Of a DNA stretch of 64,000 bases, positions 1 to 9,290 are shown piece by piece; position 1 is the first letter of the stretch; every line of letters starts with the position of its first letter. Source of the stretch: Aliarcobacter sp017996075 (GTDB lineage: Bacteria > Campylobacterota > Campylobacteria > Campylobacterales > Arcobacteraceae). Location of the stretch: NCBI RefSeq assembly GCF_051062515.1, contig NZ_JAMXEK010000006.1; one strand, 5' to 3'. A model generated the notes under the pieces. That model had not been told where the DNA came from, did not search any database, and saw nothing but the letters and a program-made list of their open reading frames with translations. The position numbers were made by a program, and so were the translations under genes.

Positions 1-1
1 T

Positions 2-184
2 GTTTTAAATCAAGCAAAACTTCAATATAAAAATAGATTAATCTCTATGACAACACTTTTATCTCAAGAGACAAATTATAGACAGAGCCAAACTATGCTT
101 CTAAATGCTAAATATGAGAACTCTTTGGCACTTGCTAGATTAAATTTAGTTTTAGGACAAAACCTACAAAAGGATTATAAATGA
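2..184 (+). CDS. TolC-family outer membrane efflux protein, C-terminal fragment
   Basis: Only the last 60 codons are in the window; the gene starts before base 1. The frame is open from base 2 to a TGA at 182-184. The visible peptide is helical and ends '...LARLNLVLGQNLQKDYK', like the last coiled-coil helix of a TolC-type channel protein. The stop overlaps the ATG of the adaptor gene at 181, so the two are translationally coupled. Context (adaptor plus RND permease genes immediately downstream) supports the role as outer membrane channel of that pump. The family call rests on a short fragment and on neighbours. Confidence 0.7.
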   Translation, partial: VLNQAKLQYKNRLISMTTLLSQETNYRQSQTMLLNAKYENSLALARLNLVLGQNLQKDYK

Positions 185-897
185 GATTTTTAATTTTAAT
201 ATTTTTAACTTTTTCAACTATTTTTGCAAATAGTTTAGAGTTGGACGGTATAGTTGAATCGCAAAATGAGAAGATAATCTCAAGTAAAATGATGGGATAT
301 ATTACAAAAATATATGTAAATGAAGGTGATAGTGTAAAAAAGGGTGAAATTTTATACGAAATTGACCCAACAGATATTTTATACAATAGTGATATTTTAA
401 AAAATCAAGTAAAAAATCTTGAGTTAAATTTAAAAAGATACAAAGATTTACTAGACCAAGATTTAGTTTCAAAATTTGATTATGAACAACTTGAATTAAA
501 TTTAATTACAGCAAAAGCAAAATTGAGTGAATTAAATGCAAACTTTAACTATCTAAAAGTAAAAGCCCCAAATAATGCTCTTGTAGTAAAAAAATCTATA
601 AAAGAGGGAGAGATGGCAACTCCTATGATGCCACATTTAATCCTAACAGATTTGGATGATTTAATAATAAAATCAAATATTGCAGAGTCTAGTTTAAAGT
701 ACATAAAAATAGGACAAACTGTAGATATAAAAATTCCATCTCAAGAGTTTGAAACAAAGGGAAAAATTATAGCAATTTATCCAAACTATATTGCGAATGC
801 TCACTCATTTTCAATAAAAATCTCATTTGATAAAAAAGATTTTCAAATCTATCCAGCAATGTATTCAAAAATAACTATAGATTTGGATGAAAAATGA
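181..897 (+). CDS. RND efflux periplasmic adaptor (membrane fusion protein)
   Basis: A 238-residue protein with an N-terminal signal peptide (hydrophobic residues about 3-17, ending near 'FAN'). A biotinyl-lipoyl half follows at 25-60 ('VNEGDSVKKGEILYEID'), then a short alpha-hairpin (about 75-115), the second lipoyl half ('VKAPNNALVVKKSIKEGEM') and a beta-barrel region. Adaptors of this family bridge the inner membrane RND permease and the TolC-like channel. It is short for the family (usually 300-400 residues), with a reduced hairpin and no clear membrane-proximal domain. The stop overlaps the next ATG (ATGA at 894), so it is in one operon with the split permease. The substrate cannot be read from the sequence. 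Confidence 0.85.
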   Translation: MRFLILIFLTFSTIFANSLELDGIVESQNEKIISSKMMGYITKIYVNEGDSVKKGEILYEIDPTDILYNSDILKNQVKNLELNLKRYKDLLDQDLVSKFDYEQLELNLITAKAKLSELNANFNYLKVKAPNNALVVKKSIKEGEMATPMMPHLILTDLDDLIIKSNIAESSLKYIKIGQTVDIKIPSQEFETKGKIIAIYPNYIANAHSFSIKISFDKKDFQIYPAMYSKITIDLDEK

Positions 898-2453
898 GCC
901 AAAATTTAAATAGTGCAGGAAAAATTGCAAAAATATTTATAAATCATCCATTAACAGGAATTTTGGGTATTTTTATTTTAATTTTAGGCTATTTTGCACT
1001 TCAATTTATGCCAAAAGAGGAAAATCCTCAAATAAAAGTTAGTGGTGCAGTTGTAATAGTTGCTTTACCAGATGCAAAAGCTAGTGAAATTCAAAAAGTG
1101 ATAATTGAACCATTGGAGAAAAAAATAAGAGAGATAAAAGGGGTTGAACATATTTTTTCTTTTGCTTATGATAGTTATGGTGTTGTACAAGTACAATTTT
1201 TTATTGGGGAAGATAAAGAGGAATCAAACTTAAAACTATATGACCAAGTTATGAGAAATATGGATTTAATGCCTAAAAATGCAATGCAACCAATAATAAA
1301 AACTATGGATATAGACACAGGTATTCCAATAGCAACTGTAGCATTTTATAGTGCAAAAAAAGATGGAATTGAGTTGATTTCAAAAAGTGAGCTTTTTACA
1401 CAAGTAAGCCTTATTTCAAAAGAGATAAATAAAATAAAGAATGTAGCCTTGGTAGATTTAAAAGGAGAAAAAAAAGAGCAGTTTAATATTCTTCTTGATA
1501 TAAATAAAATCAACTCTTATAATCTTGCCATTGCACAAGTTATGAAACAAATTGAGAGTTTAAACTTTAATATTCCAAATATTAGCACAAATACAAACAA
1601 CAACTCTTTGGTAGTTTTAGAGGTAAAAAAAGCTATAGAAAATGTAAAAGATTTGGAAAATCTAATAATCTCTTACAACTTTCAAACTCCAATATATCTA
1701 AAAGATATAGCACAAATAGAGAAATCTTATGATATACAGAATAAAAAAGATGCCTATATTTATCTAAAAGATGAAAATGGAAATTTTCTTGAGAGTAATC
1801 AAATTACTCTAATGGCTTCAAAATTAAAAGGTGCAAATAGTGTTGTCATAAATGAGCAAATTTTTGAATATTTAGATAGTATAAAACAATCTTTACAAGA
1901 GAAAAATATACTATTTACAATCACAAGAGATGATGGATATACAGCAAATAATGCAGTAAATGCTTTAATAAAAGATCTATTAATTTCTATAATAATAATC
2001 TTTGTTTTACTTATTTTTACTTTGGGGTTTAAAGAGGCGATTATTGTATCTTTAACTGTTCCTATGATTTTATCTTTGACTTTGTTTATTGGATTTATGT
2101 TAGGCGAGAGTGTAAATCGTATAACACTTTTTGCTCTTATTGTTGCTTTAGGAATGCTAGTTGATGCTGCAATAATTGTAATAGAAAATATACATAGACA
2201 TAAAATTGAGCATCCAAATATGGATTTAGAAACTCTAGCAATAAATGCAACAAATGAGATAGGAAACCCTACAAATATAGCAACTATTGCAATAATTATG
2301 GTATTTATTCCTATGTTTTTTGTAGGTGGAATGATGGGAGAGTTTATGCACCCTCTTCCTGTTTTTGTTCCTATATCTTTGGCTGTTTCACTTTTTGTTG
2401 CATATGCTTTTACACCTTATTTGGTTAAAAAGATTTTAAAAGGTAAAAAATGA
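894..2453 (+). CDS. RND efflux permease, N-terminal half (TM1, porter domain, TM2-6)
   Basis: At 519 residues this is half the usual RND permease length. It has TM1 at about 18-36 ('GILGIFILILGYFALQF'), a large periplasmic porter region and a five-helix block from about 365 to the end. The TM4 signature 'GMLVDAAIIVIENIH' keeps the first proton-relay Asp (D424) but has Ala where AcrB has its second Asp. The reading frame closes cleanly after TM6, at the internal pseudo-twofold boundary, and the next gene (second half) starts on an ATGA overlap. This points to a genuine two-gene permease that works as a heteromer rather than a sequencing error. Proton-driven export is known for the family; the substrate is unknown. 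Confidence 0.85.
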   Translation: MSQNLNSAGKIAKIFINHPLTGILGIFILILGYFALQFMPKEENPQIKVSGAVVIVALPDAKASEIQKVIIEPLEKKIREIKGVEHIFSFAYDSYGVVQVQFFIGEDKEESNLKLYDQVMRNMDLMPKNAMQPIIKTMDIDTGIPIATVAFYSAKKDGIELISKSELFTQVSLISKEINKIKNVALVDLKGEKKEQFNILLDINKINSYNLAIAQVMKQIESLNFNIPNISTNTNNNSLVVLEVKKAIENVKDLENLIISYNFQTPIYLKDIAQIEKSYDIQNKKDAYIYLKDENGNFLESNQITLMASKLKGANSVVINEQIFEYLDSIKQSLQEKNILFTITRDDGYTANNAVNALIKDLLISIIIIFVLLIFTLGFKEAIIVSLTVPMILSLTLFIGFMLGESVNRITLFALIVALGMLVDAAIIVIENIHRHKIEHPNMDLETLAINATNEIGNPTNIATIAIIMVFIPMFFVGGMMGEFMHPLPVFVPISLAVSLFVAYAFTPYLVKKILKGKK

Positions 2454-4108
2454 GATTAGAGAAATTTATACTAGACATTTTAAATAGTAAAAGAAAAATA
2501 AATTTAATTTATCTTATTACTTTAATACTTTTTATCTTAAGTATTTTAACGTTTCCAACAAAAATAGTAAAAGCAAAAATGCTTCCAAACAAAGATTCAG
2601 ATAGTTTTTCTATATATGTAGATTTAAAAGATGGTTCAAGTAAATATGAGACAAAAGAGGTTGTAGATTGTATTGTAAAAAATCTACAAGATGAAGAGAA
2701 TATAACAAATATTTCAGCTTTTATATCTCAAGGTCAACCAATTGATTTTGCAGGACTTGTAAAACAAAGTGCTTTAAAAAATAGTGAAAACCAAGCTGAA
2801 CTTATGATAAATATTAAAAGATTTAAAGATAGAGAAATTACAAGTTATAATCTTATCTCAAATCTTAGAAGTAAAATTCAAGACTCTTGTCAAAAAAAAT
2901 ATGAAGCAACTATAAAATTTATAGAACTTCCTGCTGGTCCTCCAGTACTTGCTTCTTTGGTAGCTGAAATTTATGGTGGAGATAGTTTTAGTAGCAGAAG
3001 AGATTTTGCTATAAAAGTAGCAAATATTTTTAAAAATCAAGACACTTTAGTTGATATTGATATTTTAGCTTCAAAAGATTTTTTTACTTACACTTTGGAA
3101 ATAAATAGCAACAAAGCCATTATGAGCCAAGTTGATTTAGAACACTTAAAAGCCACTTTATATCTTGCATTTGAAGGTATGTCATTAGGAGTTATAAATG
3201 ATAAAAATGCCCAAAGCCAAATTCCAATATTTTTAAGACTTGATGACTCAAGAAATTTATCAAATAACTCAAAAGATGCTTTAAATCTAAAACTTAATAG
3301 CTTAAAAATAATGAATAATATGGGAAAAATGATTAGTATTTCAGAACTTGTAAGCATAAAACAAACTATAAAAGAGCCAACAATAACATCAAAAAATCTA
3401 AATCCAATAATAAATGTAATAGCTGAAACTTCAAACGATAGTCAAATATATCCACTTTTAAGTTCAAGAGAAGATATGATAAAAAGCTTTTCAAATGATT
3501 ATGAAATAATCAAAACCAATATGCTAAATCTATCTTTTATAGATAAAAAAACAAATGAGAGATTTGATTTAGTTTTTGATGGAGAACTAAAAGTTACTAT
3601 TGATACATTCATAGATTTAGGAACAGCTTTTATCATAGCTTTAATTTTAATATTCTTGCTTATGGTAGTTTATTATAAAAATTTTGCTCTTAGTGGTGCA
3701 ATTGTACTTTCTAGTTTTATATCTATTATTGGGGTTATTTTTGCTCATATTATTATGGATATTTTTACAAAAGATACTTTTTATTTAACAGCAACTAGTC
3801 TTATAGGGTTTATTGCTTTAATTGGTATTAACTCAAGAAACTCAACTTTGATAATAGATTTTGCAAAACAGCTTGTAGTTGAGAATAATTTAGGAGTAAA
3901 TGAAGCTATAGCAAAAGCAGCTGCTACACGTTCAAAACCTATTATATTAACTGTTTTAGTTCTTGTTTTTGCAAGCTCTTTAATAGCAAATGATGCTGTA
4001 TTTGGTGGACTTGGAGTTGCACTTATTGGTGGAACTTTAATATCTTATATTGTTTCTATGTTTTTTGTTCCAGTTGTTATAAGAAATAGTTTGAAGAAAA
4101 TTGTTTAA
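2450..4108 (+). CDS. RND efflux permease, C-terminal half (TM7, porter domain, TM8-12)
   Basis: 552 residues. It begins with a short basic segment and a transmembrane helix equivalent to TM7 ('INLIYLITLILFILSIL', about 17-33), then a second porter domain, then five helices. The TM10 motif 'GINSRNSTLIIDFAKQL' aligns with AcrB 'GLSAKNAILIVEFAK'; the relay Lys is Arg here (R463). It starts inside the last codon of the N-terminal half (4-base overlap), so the two products should be made in equal amounts and combine. A gene of its own with its own start and TM7 argues for a functional split. Downstream, a TlpA-like gene follows after 21 bases. Confidence 0.85.
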   Translation: MRLEKFILDILNSKRKINLIYLITLILFILSILTFPTKIVKAKMLPNKDSDSFSIYVDLKDGSSKYETKEVVDCIVKNLQDEENITNISAFISQGQPIDFAGLVKQSALKNSENQAELMINIKRFKDREITSYNLISNLRSKIQDSCQKKYEATIKFIELPAGPPVLASLVAEIYGGDSFSSRRDFAIKVANIFKNQDTLVDIDILASKDFFTYTLEINSNKAIMSQVDLEHLKATLYLAFEGMSLGVINDKNAQSQIPIFLRLDDSRNLSNNSKDALNLKLNSLKIMNNMGKMISISELVSIKQTIKEPTITSKNLNPIINVIAETSNDSQIYPLLSSREDMIKSFSNDYEIIKTNMLNLSFIDKKTNERFDLVFDGELKVTIDTFIDLGTAFIIALILIFLLMVVYYKNFALSGAIVLSSFISIIGVIFAHIIMDIFTKDTFYLTATSLIGFIALIGINSRNSTLIIDFAKQLVVENNLGVNEAIAKAAATRSKPIILTVLVLVFASSLIANDAVFGGLGVALIGGTLISYIVSMFFVPVVIRNSLKKIV

Positions 4109-4129
4109 AGATATATTTAAAGGTAAAAA

Positions 4130-4627
4130 ATGAATGAAAAAATAAAAAAAATCCTAAAAAACTTAATAAAATATACAATTTTCTTTATAATAATTTTAAA
4201 TTTAGTAAGCTATTTTAAAGGTCTAGATTTAAACAAAGAAAAATTCTCTATACAAAGTTTTAAATTAATAGATGGTTCAAATTATGAGATAAAAAACGAC
4301 AAGCCTATTTTAGTTAATTTTTGGGCCTCATGGTGTCCAATATGTGCTTTAGAAGAGCAAAATATTGAAAATTTATCAAAAGATTTTGAAGTAATTACAA
4401 TAGCAACTCAATCAGGAAGTAATGAAGAGATAGAAAAATATTTAAAAGATAAAAATCTAAGTTTTAAAGTCGTAAATGATGAATATGGTCTTTTATCTAG
4501 TGAATTTAATGTAAAAGCATTCCCTACAACTTTTATTTATGATAAAAACCAAAATCTAAAGTTCACTGAAGTTGGTTACACTTCAACTTTTGGATTAAAA
4601 CTTAGACTTTGGTTGAGTAGTTTCTAA
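4130..4627 (+). CDS. membrane-anchored thioredoxin-like protein (TlpA/ScsD type)
   Basis: 165 residues with one N-terminal transmembrane anchor (about 13-28) and a periplasmic thioredoxin fold. The active site is 'NFWASWCPICALEE' (CPIC, about residues 67-70), and the cis-Pro loop is visible as 'KAFPTTFIYD'. Proteins of this type reduce or oxidise disulfides in the periplasm; the CPIC motif resembles ScsD and other TlpA-like redoxins. It lies 21 bases after the split permease and is probably co-transcribed. A link between disulfide chemistry and the pump, for example metal or thiol stress, is inference from position only. Confidence 0.8.
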   Translation: MNEKIKKILKNLIKYTIFFIIILNLVSYFKGLDLNKEKFSIQSFKLIDGSNYEIKNDKPILVNFWASWCPICALEEQNIENLSKDFEVITIATQSGSNEEIEKYLKDKNLSFKVVNDEYGLLSSEFNVKAFPTTFIYDKNQNLKFTEVGYTSTFGLKLRLWLSSF

Positions 4628-4632
4628 AATCA

Positions 4633-4661
4633 TTGACAAAAAAAAGCTTCTTTGATAGGAT
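4633..4661 (+). promoter_or_regulatory. sigma70-type promoter of the PAS kinase operon
   Basis: TTGACA at 4633-4638 and TAGGAT at 4656-4661 are separated by exactly 17 bases and lie 28 bases before the ATG at 4690. The AT-only background makes chance matches common, but the full -35 and the right spacing make this a good candidate. Confidence 0.55.
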
Positions 4662-4689
4662 AGAAAAATTTTTATAGGATTTTAAACTT

Positions 4690-5772
4690 ATGAACAACTA
4701 CCAAAAAGCAATAGAAAATTCAAATATAGTCTCAAAAACAGATATAAATGGAATTATAACTTTTGTAAATGATGAGTTTTGTAATCTTTTTGGTTTTAAA
4801 AAAGATGAATTAATTGGAAAAAATCACAATATTATAAGACATCCAGATACTCCAAAAGAGAATTTTGAAACGCTTTGGAATACTATTTTAGATAAAAAAG
4901 TCTATAAATCTACTGTAAAAAATATATCAAAAAATGGACAAGATATTTATTTAAATACAACTATTATTCCTATTTTAGATGAAAAAGAGGAAGATATTGT
5001 TGAGTTTGTAGCTATAAGATATGATATTACAAATGAAGTACTACTTCAAAAAGAGTTAGAAGAGAAACAAAAAATTATATTTTTACAATCAAGAATGGCA
5101 AGTTTAGGTCAAATGCTTGGAAATATAGCTCATCAGTGGAGACAACCTTTAACAGAGTTAAACTTAAGTTTATTTAATCTTAAAAAAGCTTTTGAAAATG
5201 ACAATAAAAAAGAGATAGAAAATCTTTATTTAAACTCAAAAAATCTAATATTAGGAATGTCAAGCACTATTGATGATTTTACAAATTTTTTTGCTCCACA
5301 AAAACAAAAAGAAGCTTTTTTAATAAATCAAAGTATAAATGAAGCTTTGAAGATTTTAAATAGAGTTTTAGAAGATGAAAACATTAATATTAAGTTTGAT
5401 ATTGTAAAAGATTTAGAGATTTTTGGAATAAAAAATGAGCTAACTCAAGTACTATTAAATCTTATAAATAACTCAAAAGATGCTTTTGTACAAAAAAATA
5501 TTACAAAAAAAGAGATAACTATAAAAACTTACACAAAGGCAAAAGATGATTTTGTATATTTAGAATATCTTGATAATGCACAAGGATTAAGCAAAGAGCT
5601 ATTTGATAAAATTTACGAGCCATATTTTACAACAAAACATCAATCAATTGGAACAGGGCTTGGTCTTTTTATTTGTAAAATAATTATTGAAAATAGTTTT
5701 AAAGGTGAAATTATGCATGAAAATGTTTCAAATGGTTTAAAATTCACTCTAAAGTTTCCAAAAATAATATGA
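4690..5772 (+). CDS. PAS-domain sensor histidine kinase
   Basis: 360 residues with no membrane segment, so probably cytosolic. A PAS domain of the Aer-like kind covers about 10-115 ('NIIRHPDTPKENFETLW'). The phosphoacceptor region is 'GNIAHQWRQPLTEL' with His148, followed by an HATPase domain: N-box 'NLINNSKDAF', G1 'YLDNAQGLS', and 'YEPYFTTKHQSIGTGLGL'. It passes phosphate to the response regulator encoded next, whose ATG overlaps its stop. The PAS type suggests sensing of redox, oxygen or energy state, which is family knowledge and not shown here. It has its own promoter, so the link to the preceding pump is uncertain. Confidence 0.88.
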   Translation: MNNYQKAIENSNIVSKTDINGIITFVNDEFCNLFGFKKDELIGKNHNIIRHPDTPKENFETLWNTILDKKVYKSTVKNISKNGQDIYLNTTIIPILDEKEEDIVEFVAIRYDITNEVLLQKELEEKQKIIFLQSRMASLGQMLGNIAHQWRQPLTELNLSLFNLKKAFENDNKKEIENLYLNSKNLILGMSSTIDDFTNFFAPQKQKEAFLINQSINEALKILNRVLEDENINIKFDIVKDLEIFGIKNELTQVLLNLINNSKDAFVQKNITKKEITIKTYTKAKDDFVYLEYLDNAQGLSKELFDKIYEPYFTTKHQSIGTGLGLFICKIIIENSFKGEIMHENVSNGLKFTLKFPKII

Positions 5773-6428
5773 AAAATCTAAAAGTTTTAATAGTTGAAGA
5801 TGAGCAAAAACTAGCGAATTTAATAAGAAACTCAATAAAAGAGCTTTTTTTTAAAGTATCAATTGCAAAGGATGGTATTGATGGTATTAAAAAGTTTAAA
5901 AGTTTTAAACCTGATATTGTAATTAGTGATATTTCTATGCCAAATCTAAATGGTCTTGAAATGTGCAAAATAATAAAAAGTCAAAGACAAACTCCTACAA
6001 TAATTTTAAGTGCTTACAGCCAAAAAGAGATGCTTTTAGAAGCAATTGATTTGGGAATTTCAAAATATTTTATAAAACCATTTGATATTGAAAGTTTTAT
6101 TGAATACTTAAAAGAGCTATCAAATAAGATAAATAAGGAGAAAAACTATACTTTAAAAGGTGGTTTTGTATTTGTAAAAAACTCTTGTAATTTGTATAAA
6201 GATAGTGAGTTAATAAATCTTACAAAAAGGGAAAAAGAGTTTATAAATCTTTTAATAGAAAATAAAAATCTACTTGTAAAAATTGAAACTATTAAAGAAA
6301 ATCTGTGGGAAGTTGAAAATATAAGCGATGAAAGAGTTAGAACTTTTATAAAAAGATTAAGAGCAAAAACATCTAAAGATTTGATTGAAAATGTATCATC
6401 TCAAGGATATATGATAACATCTAATTGA
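5769..6428 (+). CDS. OmpR-like response regulator
   Basis: 219 residues. The receiver domain (about 1-120) has the acidic pair E10/D11, phosphoacceptor Asp54 ('VISDISMPNLNG'), Ser81 in the switch position and Lys103 ('FIKPFD'). The C-terminal part (about 130-219) is a winged helix of the OmpR/PhoB kind ('LTKREKEFINLLI', 'ERVRTFIKRLRAK'). It starts on an ATGA overlap with the kinase gene, forming a two-component pair. Targets are unknown; neighbouring efflux and thioredoxin genes are the natural candidates. Confidence 0.9.
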   Translation: MKNLKVLIVEDEQKLANLIRNSIKELFFKVSIAKDGIDGIKKFKSFKPDIVISDISMPNLNGLEMCKIIKSQRQTPTIILSAYSQKEMLLEAIDLGISKYFIKPFDIESFIEYLKELSNKINKEKNYTLKGGFVFVKNSCNLYKDSELINLTKREKEFINLLIENKNLLVKIETIKENLWEVENISDERVRTFIKRLRAKTSKDLIENVSSQGYMITSN

Positions 6429-6440
6429 TTTTTTATTTGT

Positions 6441-6923
6441 TTAAATCATAGAGTAGATAAGTTTTGATAAAATCTTTTTTAAATCATTTTGCTCTTTTTG
6501 ACTAAGTACTTTAAAATGATTTTCTAATCTCTTTGAAGCTTCACAAATACAAGATTCTATTAAAAAAACTCCATTTTGAGTAAGAGTTACAGAACTCTTT
6601 CTTTTATCTTCTTTTGAAATATCTCTTTTTATAAAATCTCTATCTTCAAGTTTTTTTAAAACTTTTGTCATACCGCCACTTGAAAAGATTGTAGCATCAT
6701 AAAGTTCTGTTGGTGAAAGTGAATGGTTTTCATTGCTAAAATAAAGTGCTGCTAAAACATCAATATCGGAATGTAACAAATCATAACTTGTTTTATAAAA
6801 ACTCTCTGATTCGTTATAAATATGTTTGTTTACTAAAAACATTGGTAAAGACAAAGCAAAAACTTCATGCTTTTTATCTTTTGCAACTCTACTATAAAAT
6901 TCATCTATATATTTTTTATTCAT
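6441..6923 (-). CDS. MarR-family transcriptional regulator
   Basis: 160 residues with a winged helix-turn-helix in the middle: 'LSPTELYDATIFSSGGMTKVLKKL' holds the recognition region (split here: LSPTELYDATIF, then SSGGMTKVLKKL), then the wing 'KRDISKEDKRKSSVTLT'. MarR proteins usually repress a neighbouring operon and release DNA when a small ligand binds. It is divergent from the TolC / adaptor / RND operon starting at 7025, with a 101-base shared control region, so it most likely regulates that pump. It converges with the response regulator gene, leaving only 12 bases between stops. Confidence 0.87.
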   Translation of the reverse strand: MNKKYIDEFYSRVAKDKKHEVFALSLPMFLVNKHIYNESESFYKTSYDLLHSDIDVLAALYFSNENHSLSPTELYDATIFSSGGMTKVLKKLEDRDFIKRDISKEDKRKSSVTLTQNGVFLIESCICEASKRLENHFKVLSQKEQNDLKKILSKLIYSMI

Positions 6924-7024
6924 AGTGAAAATTGTATCTAATTTAAAATTAAAATTATCTTTCTAGCAAGACAATTTTAAGTAAAAAAAAGATAAAATCT
7001 TGTTTTATTTCTAAAAGGAGCAAA
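6924..7024. promoter_or_regulatory. divergent control region of marR-like gene and RND operon
   Basis: 101 bases between the MarR gene (leftward) and the efflux operon (rightward). An 8-base inverted pair AAAATTGT ... ACAATTTT spans the middle of the region, and a -10-like TAAAAT lies before the strong ribosome binding site AAAGGAG ahead of the ATG at 7025. The region is nearly all A/T, so the inverted pair is only a candidate operator. Confidence 0.4.
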
Positions 7025-8254
7025 ATGAAAAAGATATATTTTACTTTTTTAGTGCCGATATTCTTATATAGTCAAAATTTAGAAGAGTTAGTAAATTTAA
7101 CAATTGAAAATAGATTGGTTGAATCTTCTAAACAAAATTTAGATGCACTAAAAGATGAGTATAAAAGTGTACAAAGAGGTTATTTACCAAAATTAGATGC
7201 TGGTGCTTCATACTCAATAAATGAACACGAATATCCCAATAATCCAAAAAAAAGAGCAAATGCTTATGGTAGCATAAACTATATGCTATATGATGGTGGG
7301 AAAAAATATGATATTTATGATGGATATGAAACAAATATAAAAAGTGGAGAAAAATCACTTGATGCTTTAAAAAATAATCTATCACTAACTGTTATTCAAT
7401 ACTACTTTGATCATCTATCTCTTGAAGCAAAAAAAGATGCAAAACAAAAAGAGATAGAACAATTAACAGCACAAGAAGATAGAATTGGAAGGTTTTACAA
7501 TGCAGGAACTACAACAGAAGATGAGCTTCAAAAAATAGTTTCAAGACTTCAAAATGCAATTGTTGAGCTTCAAGAAATTGAATTAAATATTATTACAATT
7601 ACACATAATCTTGAGTATATTACGGGTACTCAAGTTTCAATTAAAGATGGTTCAAAACTTGAAGATATTAATAATTTGATACAAAAGAATCCTAGATTTG
7701 ATATTCAAGCTTTGGATTTTGTGACACAATCAAAACAAAGTGTTGCACAAGCACAAAAAAGTGGATATTACCCAACGGTTACATTAGATAATACATTTAA
7801 CTATTATGACAGTAATTATGATAACTCTACATTTAAAGATCCAAACAATCACCAAAATGTTGCAAGTGCAAACATGAAATGGAATTTATTCTCTTTTGGT
7901 CAAACAAAGTATCAATATGAATCAAAACAAAAAGAGTATTTAGCTAGTAGATCAAATTTTGAGTATGAAAAAAATAAAGCAGATGTTGATTTACAACTAG
8001 CTTTAAAGTCATATAATATAGCAAAAGCTAAAATAAAATCAACAGAAGCAACTCTTAAAGCAGCTCAAAGTGCTTATGAAATAATTAAATCAAAATTCGA
8101 AAATGGACTTATAGACAATGTTGCATTTTTACAAAGTTTAACAGAAAAATATGATGCAATAAGTCAGCACAAAAAAGCTATAAATGATTTAGAAGTAAAA
8201 AAAGCAACAATAATTTACCATAGTGGTGAAAAATTACAGGAGTATATAAGATGA
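7025..8254 (+). CDS. TolC-family outer membrane efflux protein
   Basis: 409 residues with a short signal peptide (about 1-16, 'FLVPIFLYSQ'). Two pseudo-repeats of long helices and beta strands follow, typical of TolC-type channels, including 'SANMKWNLFSFGQTKYQYESK' in the second half (strand then helix; read as SANMKWNLFSFGQ, then TKYQYESK). It would form the trimeric outer membrane duct of the tripartite pump encoded by this operon. Its stop overlaps the adaptor ATG (ATGA at 8251). It has a good ribosome binding site (AAAGGAG). The order channel-adaptor-permease differs from the common adaptor-permease-channel order of CmeABC. Confidence 0.88.
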   Translation: MKKIYFTFLVPIFLYSQNLEELVNLTIENRLVESSKQNLDALKDEYKSVQRGYLPKLDAGASYSINEHEYPNNPKKRANAYGSINYMLYDGGKKYDIYDGYETNIKSGEKSLDALKNNLSLTVIQYYFDHLSLEAKKDAKQKEIEQLTAQEDRIGRFYNAGTTTEDELQKIVSRLQNAIVELQEIELNIITITHNLEYITGTQVSIKDGSKLEDINNLIQKNPRFDIQALDFVTQSKQSVAQAQKSGYYPTVTLDNTFNYYDSNYDNSTFKDPNNHQNVASANMKWNLFSFGQTKYQYESKQKEYLASRSNFEYEKNKADVDLQLALKSYNIAKAKIKSTEATLKAAQSAYEIIKSKFENGLIDNVAFLQSLTEKYDAISQHKKAINDLEVKKATIIYHSGEKLQEYIR

Positions 8255-9288
8255 TAAAAAAATCAATAATGTCGCTTTTAGTGGCAAGTTTAACAATTAC
8301 AAATCTAAATGCAAATGAAGCCCCTGCACTTCCGGTGCAAGTATTTAAAGCAGAAAAAAAAGATATTACTACAAGTAAAACTTATCCAACTATTTTGAAA
8401 GCTGTTGAGCAAGTAGATATTATTGCTCGAGTTTCTGGAACTTTAGAAGAGAAAAACTATACAGAAGGGCAATTTGTAAAAAAAGGAACTCTTTTGTACA
8501 AAATAGAACCTGATACTTATTTAGCAAATTTAAACTCAAAAAGAGCAAATTTTACAAAAGCAAAAAAAGATTTTGATAGAGCAAAATCTTTGATAGCTTC
8601 AAAATCTATTAGCCCTCAACAATTTGATGATTATACTTATCAATTTGAAAGTTCAAAAGCTGCTTTAGATGAAGCACAAATTCAATACAACTATACAAAA
8701 GTTACTAGTCCAATAGATGGAATTGCTGGAATAAAAAAACAAGATATTGGAGATTTAGTAGGAACAACTCCTGCTAACTCTACACTTGTAACTATTACAA
8801 ATACAAATCCAATTCATGCTGAATTTTCTCTTCCAAAAGAGGATATGAACAAATATATAAGTCAAATTAGAGAAAATAAAGCAAAAATTACTTTAGTTGT
8901 AGGTGATAAATTATTCAATGGAACTATTGATTTTGTTGCTCCAATAATTGATACAAATACTGATACACTTCTTGTAAGAGCGAAAATTGAGAATCCAAAT
9001 AACGAACTAATTGTTGGAAATTTTTCGCAAATAGAAGTTTCAAACCTTGATTTAGGAGATATATTTGTAGTTCCTGAAAATGCTATTTTAAAAACAGCAC
9101 AAGCAACAGTTGTAATTGTTGTTGGTGAAGATAATATTGCAAAACCAATACCAGTTGTTGTTGGTGATTTAATTAAAGAGGGTGTTGTAGTAAAAAGTGG
9201 TTTAAAAGGTGGTGAAAAAATTATTATTAGCAATATTGCAAAAATAAGACCGAATACAAAAGTTCAAATTGTAGATAAAGAGAAATAG
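8251..9288 (+). CDS. RND efflux periplasmic adaptor (AcrA/CmeA-like)
   Basis: 345 residues, the usual adaptor length. The signal peptide (about 1-22) has no lipobox cysteine. Lipoyl halves are 'NYTEGQFVKKGTLLYKIEPD' and 'VTSPIDGIAGIKKQDIGD', with an alpha-hairpin between (about 90-145), then beta-barrel and membrane-proximal domains to the C terminus ('VVKSGLKGGEKIIISNIAK'). It links the HAE1 permease encoded 2 bases downstream to the TolC-like channel encoded upstream. Regulation is probably by the divergent MarR protein. Confidence 0.9.
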   Translation: MIKKSIMSLLVASLTITNLNANEAPALPVQVFKAEKKDITTSKTYPTILKAVEQVDIIARVSGTLEEKNYTEGQFVKKGTLLYKIEPDTYLANLNSKRANFTKAKKDFDRAKSLIASKSISPQQFDDYTYQFESSKAALDEAQIQYNYTKVTSPIDGIAGIKKQDIGDLVGTTPANSTLVTITNTNPIHAEFSLPKEDMNKYISQIRENKAKITLVVGDKLFNGTIDFVAPIIDTNTDTLLVRAKIENPNNELIVGNFSQIEVSNLDLGDIFVVPENAILKTAQATVVIVVGEDNIAKPIPVVVGDLIKEGVVVKSGLKGGEKIIISNIAKIRPNTKVQIVDKEK

Positions 9289-9290
9289 TT

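Noticed and set aside
2440..2460. Sequencing frameshift as explanation for the split permease
   Set aside because: The second half has its own ATG, an ATGA overlap and its own TM7 start with a short basic leader, as expected for a real gene; raw reads could still overrule this.
7128..7385. Leftward open frame of 85 codons inside the TolC-like gene
   Set aside because: His/Leu/Phe-rich shadow of a well-supported gene on the other strand.
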